Shown piece after piece: positions 11,149-21,884 of a stretch of DNA of 64,000 nucleotides; the stretch's first letter is position 1, and the number at the start of each line of letters is the position of its first letter. Origin of the DNA: Allolobophora icterica (taxonomy: Eukaryota; Annelida; Clitellata; Crassiclitellata; Lumbricidae). The notes beneath the pieces were generated by a model, which saw only the letters and a program-made list of their open reading frames with translations, was not told where the DNA came from and searched no databases. The DNA lies in NCBI GenBank assembly GCA_963556255.1, contig OY744613.1, positions 51,870,949 through 51,934,948 on the forward strand. The letters run 5' to 3'. Position numbers and translations under genes: made by a program.

Positions 11149-11974
11149 CAGGGCCTAAGACAGGATTTGGAGGTCCAGGGCCATAACTAATTTTCAAGGC
11201 CTTTTTCAATTAAAAATGATAAATTTTGTGATATAATTTTTTAAAATTTTAAAATTTAATAAACAGGATTTAGTTTATAAAATATCTTTTAAAAACTCAA
11301 CAGAAAGGTTCAATTCTGGATCACTACGAGATCCTGCTCCAATGTCAACATGTCTCATAATATTTGAAGGATTTGAAAGAAAATTATTTGAATTAGGCCC
11401 CCTATCTGATTCATTGTCAATTGTTAAATGCTGTACAATTACATTTTCTTGGTTCAAAACTCCATTCTCTGTGACGTTTGTTACAGTCATCAGTCTCTTG
11501 GAGGGTACTTTCTGATTGTGATGAATTTATTTCTCGAAGATCTTGAGTTTGGCTGAGTCTATTACTATTATCAGGATGTGCAAAGAAATTTGAAATTTTT
11601 TGGCTTGCTGAAGCAGCTTCCTTTTGTCGAGCCAATTTCTTTCGTTTCTCATGTCCAATTTCGAATAATCTATTCATCTTTCTGTAGGAGATTAAATTAA
11701 ACTAATATTTATATATAATATAATAGACTAATAGACTAATATAATAGTTAGGGGGAATATTTGCTATTTTTTCAATAAAGTTGACCATGTGGTCAATTTT
11801 GTCAAATTGACTGACATTGTTAAAAATATTTTAATGTAGATTAAATATCAATTTAAAAAGTTAAAAACAAACCCCCCAATCGTGCACTCGTCGGCCTAGT
11901 TCCGCTCGAATTCGTCCACCACCCCATTCATTTTCTACACTGCCCCCAAACTCCAAATCCTGGCTACACCACTG
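11149..11974 (-). mobile_element. hAT-like transposon remnant
   Basis: The left end reads CAGGGCCTAAGACAGGATTTGG and the right end, inverted, reads CAGTGGTGTAGCCAGGATTTGG. These resemble diverged hAT-type terminal repeats of the CAGTGGCGTAGCCAGG class. Inside, on the minus strand, is a short fragment resembling the N-terminus of ZMYM1/hAT-type proteins. No matching 8-bp target duplication was found, so the ends may be eroded. Confidence 0.5.
11417..11677 (-). pseudogene. N-terminal fragment of a ZMYM1/hAT-like transposase
   Basis: This is an 86-codon open frame starting with a basic stretch (RLFEIGHEKRKKLARQKEA) followed by QKISNFF. Many hAT/ZMYM1-type transposases start with this arrangement before their zinc finger. 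The frame ends early, and a second open piece (11275-11490) continues in another frame. It has no catalytic domain, so it is a decayed remnant. Identification rests on short motif similarity only. Confidence 0.4.
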
Positions 11975-11993
11975 CTCTAAGAGACTAAGAAAG

Positions 11994-12076
11994 GGTAGAA
12001 CTCGGTATTTACTGGGGCGCTGCTAGTGTAACCAAATTTTACACTAGCAGCGCCCCAGTAAATACCGAGTTCTACC
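11994..12076. repeat. Perfect 38-bp-arm hairpin
   Basis: Arms 11994-12031 and 12039-12076 are exact reverse complements, separated by a 7-base loop (CCAAATT). The arm starts GGTAGAACTCGGTATTTACT. It may be a fold-back mini-element or a very young palindrome; no target duplication is evident. Confidence 0.9.
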
Positions 12077-12171
12077 TGTTTGACTTACGACTTACGAGTA
12101 ACGAGTTATGATAGAGTTTAAACTGTTGAGTTTTGACAACTTTTCAATTTTTACAACTAATAACAGATTTA

Positions 12172-15100
12172 GGGGAGGGTGGGGCAAAACGCCCATGAGA
12201 GGTAAGATGCCCATGAGCCATTTTTCAGTCATCCAATATGCCGAATCCAAATTTTAGTTAGAACCGTCTTCTTACATCCATTTCCGGTTGAAAGACATTG
12301 TACTTTCGTGTTCCCTATGAACAGATCACTCGTTATCGACAAAAATCTAATTTTGCGAAACCTGATGTAAGTATATCCTGTTTTAATTTTTTTGGTTAAA
12401 ATTATATGGTTTTACTGTTGCCGAAAGATGTGTGTTTTCTTGGAGTCATAATCATTTAGCAATGTTACAGTGAAATTGAACCTGCCATTGAATTCGTCGT
12501 GTTAGGCGTATGGCATGGAATGTAATCACTGGTGTTTCGGGATAAGTTGCCCATGTGCGTATTGCCTCACTGGGCGTCTTACCTCATGTGACTGGGCGTC
12601 TTACCTCAACTGATTGACTTCGCGTCTGCACCAAAGGTGCCTGACAATTTTGGCCCAATTTCAATATTTTTTAACATTTTATAATATTTTTTAACATTTT
12701 ATAATATTTTTGCACTTAAAAAAATTTCGTTACAGACAATGGTACGAAACTATAAGAGAAAAACAAAGAGAGGAGATTATGGTCTTGAAACTTTGGAAAT
12801 TGCTCTTACAAAAGTTAAGTCAGGCGAAATTAGTAAGAGAAAAGCAGAACAACTTTATAAAGTTCCAAGAAAAACTCTTACTAGGCATCTAAAAGGTTTA
12901 GTTGCCAGCCCCGGTCAGCTTGGTCGCTTTAGATCTGTACTCAGCGTTGAATTTGAGAAAGGGCTCGAAGATCACATTCTGTATCTACAGCAGATGATGT
13001 TTGGACTAACACCAACTGACGTTCGCAGTCTTGCCTTTCAGCTCGCTGAACGAATGCAAATTAAGCACCCATTCAAGCCAACCGATGGTGGCGTAAAGAT
13101 GGCTGGAAAAGGATGGCTGGCAGGCTTTTTAAAGCGGCATTCTAATATTTCTATACGAAAACCAGAAGCAACCAGTTTGAATAGAGCTGTGGCATTTAAC
13201 AAACCAAATGTTGAAAACTTCTTCAAGCTGTACAAAAGCGAATTAGAGAAAGGAAGTTACACTGCAAGTAAAATTTGGAATACAGACGAAACGGGAATTA
13301 CCGTTGTACATAAACCAGGGAATATCATCGCTAGAAAAGGTCAAAAACAAGTCGGGAAGGTCACAAGCGGTGAAAAGGGCAAGACAATTACAGTGATCTG
13401 TACAGTGAATGCAGCTGGAACTTATTTACCGCCGATGATGATTTTTAAGCGCAAACGAATGAATCCACTTCTTTTACGTGGCAGCCCACCTGGTACAATT
13501 GCGGGAACAAGCGATAATGGTTGGATAAACAGTGATCTGTTTATCTCTTATTTGAAGCACTTCATTCAATACACAAAACCTTCAATAGATGACAAAGTAA
13601 TTTTAATTGTCGATGGTCATGCAACACATAAATCTCTTGCAGCAATCGAGTTTGCCAAGGAAAATGGGGTAGTCATGATTTGTTTGCCCCCTCATTCAAC
13701 ACATCACATGCAGCCTCTTGACAAAACTGTTTATGGTCCATTGAAAACAAAATACAACAGTGAGTGCGACAAGTGGATGATCAATCATCCTGGCCAGAGA
13801 ATCAGCGACTTTGATGTTGCAGAAATATTTGGAAAAGCTTACATTGAAGTTGCACAGATGCCTAAGGCAATAAATGGGTTTTTGTCTACTGGACTGTGGC
13901 CATTTAACCCTGACATATTTCCACCGGAAGTTTTCTTATCATCGTTAGTAACGGACGAACCAGAACCAGCTTCAGATGTGACAAAGCCATCAACATCTAT
14001 GAACATTTCTACTACCGAACCAGCAGCTGATGTTCCAGAATATGTGGCAACAGAAACGTTGCTCTCTTCTGAACATGTTGTAGCTGCTGAAAATCAACAA
14101 ATTCCAGCAGAAATTACCGGAACTCCGTTACAAGTAAACAATGTTGAAACAGGTCCTTTAAATATGGATTGTGAAAGTATATCCAACACTCCTGTTTCTA
14201 ATATCATATCGGCATTGTCGCCAATCCCTAAATGCGAAAAGAAGAGAAAAAGAACAAGAAAGGTGGAAACAGCTGCAGTTCTGACATCGACTCCATACAA
14301 AACAAAAATCTTGGAAAAACAACGTTTGAGTGAAGAAAAGATCACAAAAAAGAAAAATAGAAAGCAAACACATGTAGGTCTATTCAAATCTACCAAACAC
14401 AGATCAGAAAAAAATGTAGCATGCAGAGAAGATAAAAGACCAGCCAAGAGAAAGCTGCAGTTACCTAAAGAACCAGTTGTACAGAAAGATAAAATATCAA
14501 AAAAGAAAGGGAAACGGATCGTGAAAAAATCATCTGGAATTCAGAAAAACAAAGAAGACGACTGTTTCTGCTTAATTTGCAATGAACTGTATGTTGATCC
14601 ACCGTTGGAGGATTGGATGCAATGCAAAGAGTGTTCGGGCTGGGCACATGAAGCTTGCACAGACGGTGAACAGTCAACTGGTTATGTGTGCGACTACTGC
14701 CGATGACAATTCAATTAGGCCTAACTTAGGCCTATATGCTAACATATGAAAGCCTACTTTTTGTTTCATTTAATTGAGCTGCATCTACTGTTACAATTAT
14801 TGAAAAGGCTACAACAGCTTTTAAGTTTTTGGTATCTCAGTATTAAAAAACTAGCCTATAAGGCGTACATAGGCAGAAATTATAGGCCTAGGTAGTGCCA
14901 ACTCAGATATTAAGATTGTTCTTGTGTCTATTAATGAAACCTAATTACTACTTTTTAATTTTTTATCAAGACTTTATCTGATAAACACACTAATTTGGTA
15001 ATTATCTAGTTTATATTATCAGTGGGGCAAAATGCCCAGGGTATGGGCATTTTGCCCCGTGTATGTGGCAAGATGCCCATATTGAATAAAAAAATTAAAG

Positions 15101-15264
15101 ACAATTTTATGCCTAAATTTGAATCTATTTCACTTTTTAAATTTAGTGATATTGTAACATCAGTACAGATGTTGTTGATGATCATAAATGTATTTCAGCT
15201 GTCATTACGTTTTGCTCGCTAAACACAATTTTCCTTAAGGGGGGCGTTTTGCCCCACTCTCCCC
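12172..15264 (+). mobile_element. Full-length pogo/jerky-type DNA transposon
   Basis: Terminal inverted repeats are at 12172-12194 and 15242-15264, beginning GGGGAGGGTGGGGCAAAACG. The 23-bp repeats differ at one position. Both sides are flanked by TA (12170-12171 and 15265-15266), the Tc1/mariner/pogo target site. GGGCAAAATGCCC-type palindromes recur inside both ends (near 12549-12605 and 15023-15080) and may be transposase-binding sites. The element carries one intact transposase ORF, so it may be autonomous and recently active. A TTTCGTTACAG acceptor-like word sits four bases before the ATG. Confidence 0.93.
12739..14706 (+). CDS. DDE-superfamily (pogo/jerky/Tigger-like) transposase with C-terminal PHD finger
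   Basis: This is a 655-residue intact ORF. Residues 1-60 form a pipsqueak/CENP-B-type helix-turn-helix (SGEISKRKAEQLYKVPRKTL). Residues 60-150 resemble a CENP-B/Tc5-type second DNA-binding region. The DDE_1 catalytic core follows with its three acidic residues in view: NTDETG (about residue 183), LIVDGHATH (about 293) and QPLDKTVYGPLK (about 328). A long basic, Lys-rich linker ends in a Cys4-His-Cys3 PHD-like finger (about 612-655: CLICNELY, MQCKEC, WAHEAC, CDYC). It would cut and paste the surrounding TIR element. The ATG at 12739 is the first in frame and lies just after a possible splice acceptor. Confidence 0.93.
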   Translation: MVRNYKRKTKRGDYGLETLEIALTKVKSGEISKRKAEQLYKVPRKTLTRHLKGLVASPGQLGRFRSVLSVEFEKGLEDHILYLQQMMFGLTPTDVRSLAFQLAERMQIKHPFKPTDGGVKMAGKGWLAGFLKRHSNISIRKPEATSLNRAVAFNKPNVENFFKLYKSELEKGSYTASKIWNTDETGITVVHKPGNIIARKGQKQVGKVTSGEKGKTITVICTVNAAGTYLPPMMIFKRKRMNPLLLRGSPPGTIAGTSDNGWINSDLFISYLKHFIQYTKPSIDDKVILIVDGHATHKSLAAIEFAKENGVVMICLPPHSTHHMQPLDKTVYGPLKTKYNSECDKWMINHPGQRISDFDVAEIFGKAYIEVAQMPKAINGFLSTGLWPFNPDIFPPEVFLSSLVTDEPEPASDVTKPSTSMNISTTEPAADVPEYVATETLLSSEHVVAAENQQIPAEITGTPLQVNNVETGPLNMDCESISNTPVSNIISALSPIPKCEKKRKRTRKVETAAVLTSTPYKTKILEKQRLSEEKITKKKNRKQTHVGLFKSTKHRSEKNVACREDKRPAKRKLQLPKEPVVQKDKISKKKGKRIVKKSSGIQKNKEDDCFCLICNELYVDPPLEDWMQCKECSGWAHEACTDGEQSTGYVCDYCR

Positions 15265-15334
15265 TACGAAATATTTGTTTACAGTTTGAAATTATTTAAC
15301 GTCATCGATTTCGTCACGAAATAATTAGAATTTG

Positions 15335-15645
15335 TATAGCGCTACATTTCAATGAATAACTCCTTAATTCCGTAATTCCGCATTTCAATAAATAACTCCG
15401 TAATTCCGAGGCCCTTTATCAAGTGAGGCCTGGGGCCAAGGTGGCCCCCCTGTCCTAGGCCCTGCCTAGTAATCTTAGTCCCAGGTTGGACCGTGAACAA
15501 CTGTCGGAGATAGGAAGGCTGGGAGGATTGGAGTGTATCGTAGGTAAGTGATATGACTTTATATTCTATTCTTTCGGGTATTTTAAGCCAGTGGAGTGAT
15601 GTGAGGACAGGAGTGATGTGGTGGTGTTCGGGGGTTTTAGTCACA
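15335..15645 (-). mobile_element. CR1/L2-like LINE 3' remnant
   Basis: The minus strand encodes ITPVLTSLHWLKIPERIEYK followed by LTYDTLQSSQPSYLRQL, the C-terminal motif of CR1/L2-type polyproteins. The sequence then degenerates. The left end has TATAGCGC, like other LINE 3' ends in this window. A GC-rich piece at 15408-15470 resembles another hAT-type end (inverted CAGGGCCTAGGACAGG). Confidence 0.6.
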
Positions 15646-16792
15646 GCGCGGGACAGGGCATTAGCAAATTGTTACAGTAATTTATTATTTTGTAGATTTT
15701 AAATGTTTGAGTTACTTTCTTACCAAATCGGCAGTGTATGTTGTAAATCCGTAGAGAAGGAATAAGAATTAAACAGTTGTGTAAACTGCATTAAGAGCAA
15801 AATCAAACACACATCGTTCACAGTTATTAGCATTTTGCAAAACGTAGTATCGTTTGAAGAAGTACATTGCTATAGTATATGCATAATCTAAGGCTAAATC
15901 TTCTGAATTGATCGTTTTATTTTAATATTAAATATATTGTTTTAACGTTAAAAATCTAAATACTGTTTTAACAGGGTCGTCCTTCATTAACAGAAGTAAA
16001 AGCCTGGGATATTGAAGAGAGATGCACCGCTGCAAGAAAATCGACTCTTGTGAAGCTCCTATTCCCATGCATGTAGAGCTGACAGTAAACACTGTCAAGA
16101 AAACCATCTTGGAATATAGTAAAATTATTGTCCTGAATTGTATGATAAGAATTTTGATGAACGATAAGCCGGACACTTTTTGGGCACTACAACCTCTAAG
16201 ACATTTAATAACAGCACCAAAGTAAAACTATATCGCATCAAGAACAAAGTAGTCCCAACTTCCTTCATTCAGACCTTGAGCCGTTAAAGAACGAATCACA
16301 AGGTCCTAGACACAGAGCCACTGGATTGTGGGCAACAATCAATCCTTCAATAATCAAAGCAGAATATTAAGCTAATTAATTTTACTATTATTATAATACA
16401 TCATGAATGCAACGACAATAGGCTAAGTATCAATAGTGTAAAATAGTCTCACAATAAAAATCTATTCCAGGAGAAGACAATTTAATATTAAACAGTAAAG
16501 TTGTCAAGTAGTGCAACCCAGAACGAAACACTTCACTGCGTCTTTACTAACTGTAGCATAAATTGTATTATGGTGTTGTGCACCAATTCTACAGTCTTAC
16601 AATTATGTGAGAAGAAGGCAACACCTTAGATATGTGGTGCCTATAAGGGGAATAGTTGGATTCTCTACATCAGAATACCTAATGCCTAGTACTGTCTAAG
16701 TATTCAGATCTGAAAGTGGTGCAAATTAACTAACTGTTCACAGGAATTCTGTAGAATCTTTTCGTTATCTCAAATTGAAATTGTTTTCAACT

Positions 16793-18436
16793 TTAAGTTT
16801 GTGGAATCATATTTCTGCACAGGTCAATAACTAAGTCATCAGGTGGAGAAAATCGATGGCTACAACAATGCTGTAGAAATTCTTTCTCTATTTCATGCAA
16901 TTCGTCGCATATACCACATCCAAAAGATTTCGACAAAGAAGCTTTCGCATCCACAGAAGATTTGAATTTCCTAATATGCAGACAATCTCCATCTCTTATT
17001 TTCGGCAAAGGACCTGCAATTCCACTAGAATCCAGAAATATCTTCTTTGAGAAACGATCATTTGGTTTATCAATAATGCCTGTACTACTAAATGTGATGA
17101 ATTGATCAGAAAGGTCGGAAATTACTTTGCGTCCCATTTTAAGATCCTGTGGCTGTGTTCCTGCCTGAAGTTCAAGCTGATTCGATGAAGAACTGCTCTT
17201 GGCATAAGATTTATTGCACGTGTGTTGCTCCTCAGTTGCATGAGTTTTTCTGTGTTTCTTGAGAGCTTCACTCTGTGTGAATCCTTTATTACAAACCTCA
17301 CATATGTATGGGTTTTCCTCTGTATGAGTTCTTATATGAAGCTTAAGATCACTGCCTGATCTAAATGGTTTCTGACATAACTGGCACTTGTATGGTTTTT
17401 CATCAGTATGGGTTCTCATGTGTATTTTCATTTCACTATGACTAGCAAATGATTTCTGACATAACTGGCACCTGTACGGTTTTTCACCAGTATGTGTTCT
17501 CATGTGAATTTTCAGATGACCACCTCCACTAAACGATTTCAGACATAGCCGGCACCTGTTTGGTTTTTCACCAGTATGGGTTCTCATATGACTCATTAGA
17601 CTACCGCTAACTCTAAATGATTTTTGACATAACTGGCATGTGTATGGTTTTTCGCCAGTGTGGGTTCTCTTCTGTATTTTTAGAGCACTACAGCGAGCAA
17701 ATGACTTCTGACATAGCTGGCACTTGTACGGTTTTTCACCAGTATGGATTCTCATGTGGCTTTTCAAATGACTGTGATTGACAAATGATTTCTGACATAA
17801 CTGGCACATGTATGGTTTTTCACCAGTATGGGTTCTCATGTGCATTTTCATTTCATAATGAGTACCAAATGGTTTCTGGCATAACTGGCACGTGTATGGT
17901 TTTTCGCCAGTATGGGTTCTCATGTGACCTTCAAGATGACTACTTCGAGCAAATGTTTTCTGACATAAGTGACATTTGTGTGGTTTCTCGCCAGTATGGG
18001 TTTTCATGTGCGTTCCCAGACAACTCTTTCTAGTAAATGATTTCTCACATAACTGGCACCTGTATGGTTTTTCACCAGTATGGGTTCTCATGTGAATTTT
18101 CAGATAACCACCTCCACTAAACGATTTCAGACATAGCTTGCACCTGTATGGTTTTTCGCCAGTATGGGTTCTCATGTGATTCTTCAGAGTAGTGTCTACA
18201 GCAAATGATTTCAGACATAACTCGCACTTGTAAGGTTTTTCGCCAGTATGGGTTCTCATGTGATTCTTCAGAGTAGTGTCTACAGCAAATGATTTCAGAC
18301 ATAACTCGCACTTATATGGCTTTTCGCCAGTGTGGGTTCTCATATGCTGTTTTAGATGACCAACCTGCTTAAATGGCTTCCAACATATCTCACACTTATA
18401 CTGTTTTCCTCCAGTATGGGTTCTCGTATTCACCAT
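16793..18436 (-). CDS. C2H2 zinc-finger protein, 14 fingers (block B copy)
   Basis: From the ATG at 18436 this is a 547-residue paralogue of 4468-6027 and a probable nuclear DNA-binding protein. It has 14 tandem C2H2 fingers with TGEKP linkers, a degenerate finger, a spacer and the same C-terminal [15 protein letters not shown] module. Fingers 2 and 3 ([14 protein letters not shown]) are identical copies from a recent 84-bp duplication absent in the block A gene. In finger 9 the first zinc-ligand His is Gln ([10 protein letters not shown]), so that finger is probably unfolded. As in block A, the ORF begins in mid-finger, just inside a 17-bp minisatellite. The frame is open throughout. Confidence 0.85.
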   Translation of the reverse strand: MVNTRTHTGGKQYKCEICWKPFKQVGHLKQHMRTHTGEKPYKCELCLKSFAVDTTLKNHMRTHTGEKPYKCELCLKSFAVDTTLKNHMRTHTGEKPYRCKLCLKSFSGGGYLKIHMRTHTGEKPYRCQLCEKSFTRKSCLGTHMKTHTGEKPHKCHLCQKTFARSSHLEGHMRTHTGEKPYTCQLCQKPFGTHYEMKMHMRTHTGEKPYMCQLCQKSFVNHSHLKSHMRIHTGEKPYKCQLCQKSFARCSALKIQKRTHTGEKPYTCQLCQKSFRVSGSLMSHMRTHTGEKPNRCRLCLKSFSGGGHLKIHMRTHTGEKPYRCQLCQKSFASHSEMKIHMRTHTDEKPYKCQLCQKPFRSGSDLKLHIRTHTEENPYICEVCNKGFTQSEALKKHRKTHATEEQHTCNKSYAKSSSSSNQLELQAGTQPQDLKMGRKVISDLSDQFITFSSTGIIDKPNDRFSKKIFLDSSGIAGPLPKIRDGDCLHIRKFKSSVDAKASLSKSFGCGICDELHEIEKEFLQHCCSHRFSPPDDLVIDLCRNMIPQT

Positions 18437-18444
18437 CAGGCTAC

Positions 18445-18533
18445 TCACGTAATTGATAATTTCACGTAATTGATAATTTCACGTAATTGATAATTTCACG
18501 TAATTGATAATTTCACGTAATTGATAATTTCAC
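18445..18533. repeat. 17-bp minisatellite, five units (block B)
   Basis: Five TCACGTAATTGATAATT units plus a partial one, with the same unit and copy number as at 6036-6124. Confidence 0.9.
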
Positions 18534-18535
18534 AG

Positions 18536-18665
18536 TTTTTCTTCCATATGGACAGTACAGGTTCTTTGAAGAGCTCTCAGAAGATTACCTTGAGCCTGTG
18601 GTTTCCGAAATAATTGACATCCGTGTGGTTTTCTATGTGATTCGTCTGTGCATCTCCAATCGCCA
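18536..18665 (-). pseudogene. Decayed zinc finger upstream of the minisatellite
   Basis: A minus-strand frame reads HRKPHGCQLFRKPQAQGNL and then RTCTVHMEEK before a stop. It can be aligned to a finger plus linker in which the second Cys became Phe and both His are lost. It suggests the finger array once continued further 5' and was cut when the minisatellite arose. The block A counterpart (6125-6260) is more decayed. Confidence 0.4.
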
Positions 18666-19895
18666 GATTCTAGACAAAGCTGGAATTTTTATAGCTTTTG
18701 ATAAGAATTGGTTTTGATAAGGACTTCAAAGCTATTGCCTGTGTAAAAGTTTCTGCAGTTGTTGTTGTCATAGCCTTTCAACACCATTAGTGTCCAGATT
18801 TTTGTTCAGATTAGCAACGATTTTTTTAATGGTTGCGTTTCAGTTGCTTACAAGAAGCATTCATGTTTCATTTGTCAGCAGTAGTTTTTCTTATAGTAAA
18901 GCTACCCAACCTTTGTGTAATAGCACACTGTTAGGCTATTGTTCAGTTTGATTTCAACTGAAGATCAGATAGTTGGCAATAGCGAAACTGTTAGTCATAT
19001 AAATCCCCTGTAATGCTCTTGGTGAAGATCAATAAGGTGCAGACCTTGTCCTGTCAAGTACATTTTGAAGTTCTAACAGAAAGGTGCTCATCTTCTTGAT
19101 ATACCAGCTACAAAGAACAGTAAACTTCAATATTAATATGTTTCAAAATATAGAGACATAATTTAATTGCAGTTCATTGAAGTCGAATGACAGTTCTCCA
19201 TTCGTAGTTGCATGACTAGTTAGTAATACTAGCAGGGCCCAGTTCCAAGAATTACTAAAAAAAATTTAAGAATTAGTCTTGCTCAAACCCTCAGTGCTAC
19301 ACCTCTGTTTCAAAAGAGATTGGACTAAGAAGTACACCATTCCATGAAAAGATAACTAACATGATGCAAATTCTAAATCACACCATTTCATATCCTCATA
19401 GTAGTTTCCAACAGTAGAACAACGAAAACTTGGTAAATTTGAAAACAGGGTTTCATATTATTTCATAGAAGATATGATTTAAACCTGACAACTGAAATAA
19501 ACACATAGCACGTCAAAGAAAAATGCATAGTTGTTAAAAACGATAGAAACTAAATTTAAAAAAAACGGGAAAAAACGTCGTTTTTTTTTAAAAAAAAAAG
19601 GGAAGAAACGAAAAAAGAAAATAATTTGACTTTCTCAGATCTTGTAGGCCCTACTCCAAGTAAAATTAAAAACCTTGTTTACAGAATTTAATCATCAAAT
19701 AGCACAACTTTATTAGTAAACACTAAGTAACACCCATCGACAACAATTATTTTATTTCTTATAATTTTGGTTTAATAGGAAATTGAGAAATTAAAAATAT
19801 TGAAATCTTTTCAAATTTAAATTGTAAACAAACGCCCATTTAAGTCCATGCTGACTAAACTAACACAATTAAAAACTAAACTTTGGAGGTTTAGA

Positions 19896-20012
19896 CTATA
19901 TAGTGTAAACTTTCTCACAGTGAATGCATTTAAATTTAGGCAATGCTGAGTTTTTGTCTTTCCCGTTTATAAAAGTAACGTGAATCCATTCCGCACCCTT
20001 TTCTTTTGGCAT
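19896..20012 (-). pseudogene. BED-type zinc-finger fragment of a hAT transposase
   Basis: This short minus-strand frame of 38 codons starts MPKEKGAEWIHVTFINGKD and contains FKCIHCEKVYT before a stop. It resembles the start of a BED finger (Cys-X2-Cys) of hAT transposases. It lies in the block B-specific insert; the rest of the transposase is not recognisable. Confidence 0.4.
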
Positions 20013-21036
20013 TTTAGATAACTTAGAAATAACTTTATAAAACTGTTTATCTTGTAGGCCTACTGATGGTCGCTACAAATCATTGCGTAAGCCAAATTCC
20101 ATGGAGGGTACATGACAAGACCCTTAAACAGCATCAGGATGAAAAGAGTCCCAGAAGGTTTTAGTCGAAATCTGAAGGCCTAAAGGACTTTGAAGAAGAG
20201 AGACAATTGTTCAACTGTTTGCAAAATAAGGTAAACGAAAGAGAATAGTGTTGCATATTTGGTAGTAGTGAATTATTCCAGTGACAAGGACCGGTGTGTA
20301 GAAGGCACAGAAACCAAGAGTCACTTACGTTAAGTTTGGATAAAGAGCTGGAAACCATACATGAGCCTAAATTTGAAGATTACCTATATAATTAAAATAA
20401 TAATATGATGACCGAAATATACTTCCAAAGGAAACCAAATTGGATGCAGAAAAATTACAACTGTGTAGGTAAGAAGAATGTGAGCATACATAGCTTATGT
20501 TCAACGGCAATCCGTTGGAAACTGACAAGTTTTGCACAGGGGGGCTACATACGTATAATTAATTATCAGTGATCAATTTTGAGATTATGCTGGACACGTA
20601 GGCGCCCAAGCCCAACCCCGTTACAGAGTTATAAGAATTAATATGATCATATTCTAAGCGCAAAAAAAATAAAATAGAAGTAGTTTCCTTCGGCATGTTA
20701 TACCGATAATCAACTGCCAGACAAAGATTATCGAACAAACGTGACCTAGATTTAAATTCTCGCGTTCTAAATCGAAGGGCTCATCCACTGGACCTGTGTG
20801 TTTGCAAAACTACGGCGAAAGAACAACAGCAGATAAGTGAGCTAAAAGTAGTTCATATTCTTACCAGTTCAACCAGAAGAAATTATTGAAGTTTTAGTCT
20901 CACATCAGAGTATAGCTGCAATACGCACAAAATGGCGAATGAAGAAAATATTTAATGATAGAAAATAGAAACTGGCTTTTAGCAGAACGTGCCACTGATG
21001 CAATTGCCATCTAGTGACTAAATTTCAATGTAGCAT

Positions 21037-21167
21037 TGATAATATTTAAGGAGGATTTAGAATCACTTGGACAAACATTAACGGGGGCAATAGACTCGAC
21101 AAATGACCGAGGACAATGAAGGTCATTTATTCATACCCATTGACGCCAAATGGCTGGCGTCAGGAAC

Positions 21168-21242
<75 letters not shown>

Positions 21243-21280
21243 GGGTGGTGGTGATGATGACGACGATGATGATGATGATA
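21037..21280 (+). mobile_element. LINE 3' end with long (TGA)n tail
   Basis: This is the same 3'-terminal LINE segment as at 10536-10662 (GACCGAGGACAATGAAGG, TGGCTGGCGTCAGGAACTGA), followed by about 24 TGA units (21168-21241) and a decayed extension to 21280. The acidic ORF across it is an artefact of the microsatellite. Confidence 0.75.
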
Positions 21281-21884
21281 CAGAATGCATTAAATTTGTA
21301 GCCAGAATTTTCGTCGTAGGATTAAGTTTATTCAGAATATAGCTATTAATCCATCAATGTCACAGAGTTAAAATATGCCTAATGGTCAACGGTTCGGTGT
21401 TTATTGGAGGTGGTCTCAATGTCACCAATTAAATTTTACCTCTTAATATCTGCAGCTGAAACTATAGTCTTCTCGTAAACCGATCGTGCCAATTCCTATA
21501 AATTACTGAAACTCTTGATAACAATGTCCTTAGGAATAGTCCTTACCAATATTCACTTGCTTGTTATTTTAAATCACGTAAAGTAATTTAACCCTCGAAT
21601 GCCCAAGAGGGGGTCGACCGGACCCCGGACCCGCTTTTCCACGGATAACTTTAGAATGGCTAAGAAATTGTATAAATTGTTTTATGACATCCTAAAGCCT
21701 TCAATTTGGCTTCGTATGATATATTTTGCGTGATTATTCTTCCACCCTGTAGCCCACAACCATAGCATATACTAAGGACACCCCAAGATATGCGGCTGAT
21801 GGTCATACTGGCACGTACTTTCTTTACTGGTTTTCGTGAGCTATGTCAACTTATTTCCGTTTAAGCTTTAACTGTTTGTTTTAT

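Larger units (their letters stand above)
15657..21036. repeat. Paralogous block B
   Basis: This block matches block A in order: 15657-15974 (intron-like, acceptor at 15974) with 1257-1916; 15975-16345 with the LINE-broken exon copy; the zinc-finger gene; and the flanks up to the LINE tail at 21037. B lacks A's LINEs and the 648-bp TIR element, but has its own AT-rich insert at about 19520-20050. Gene-free stretches 15975-16792 and 18680-21036 show nothing else coding apart from the BED fragment listed separately. Confidence 0.85.

Noticed and set aside
21103..21342. Poly-Asp and poly-Met ORFs
   Set aside because: Frames of the TGA microsatellite after a LINE 3' end.
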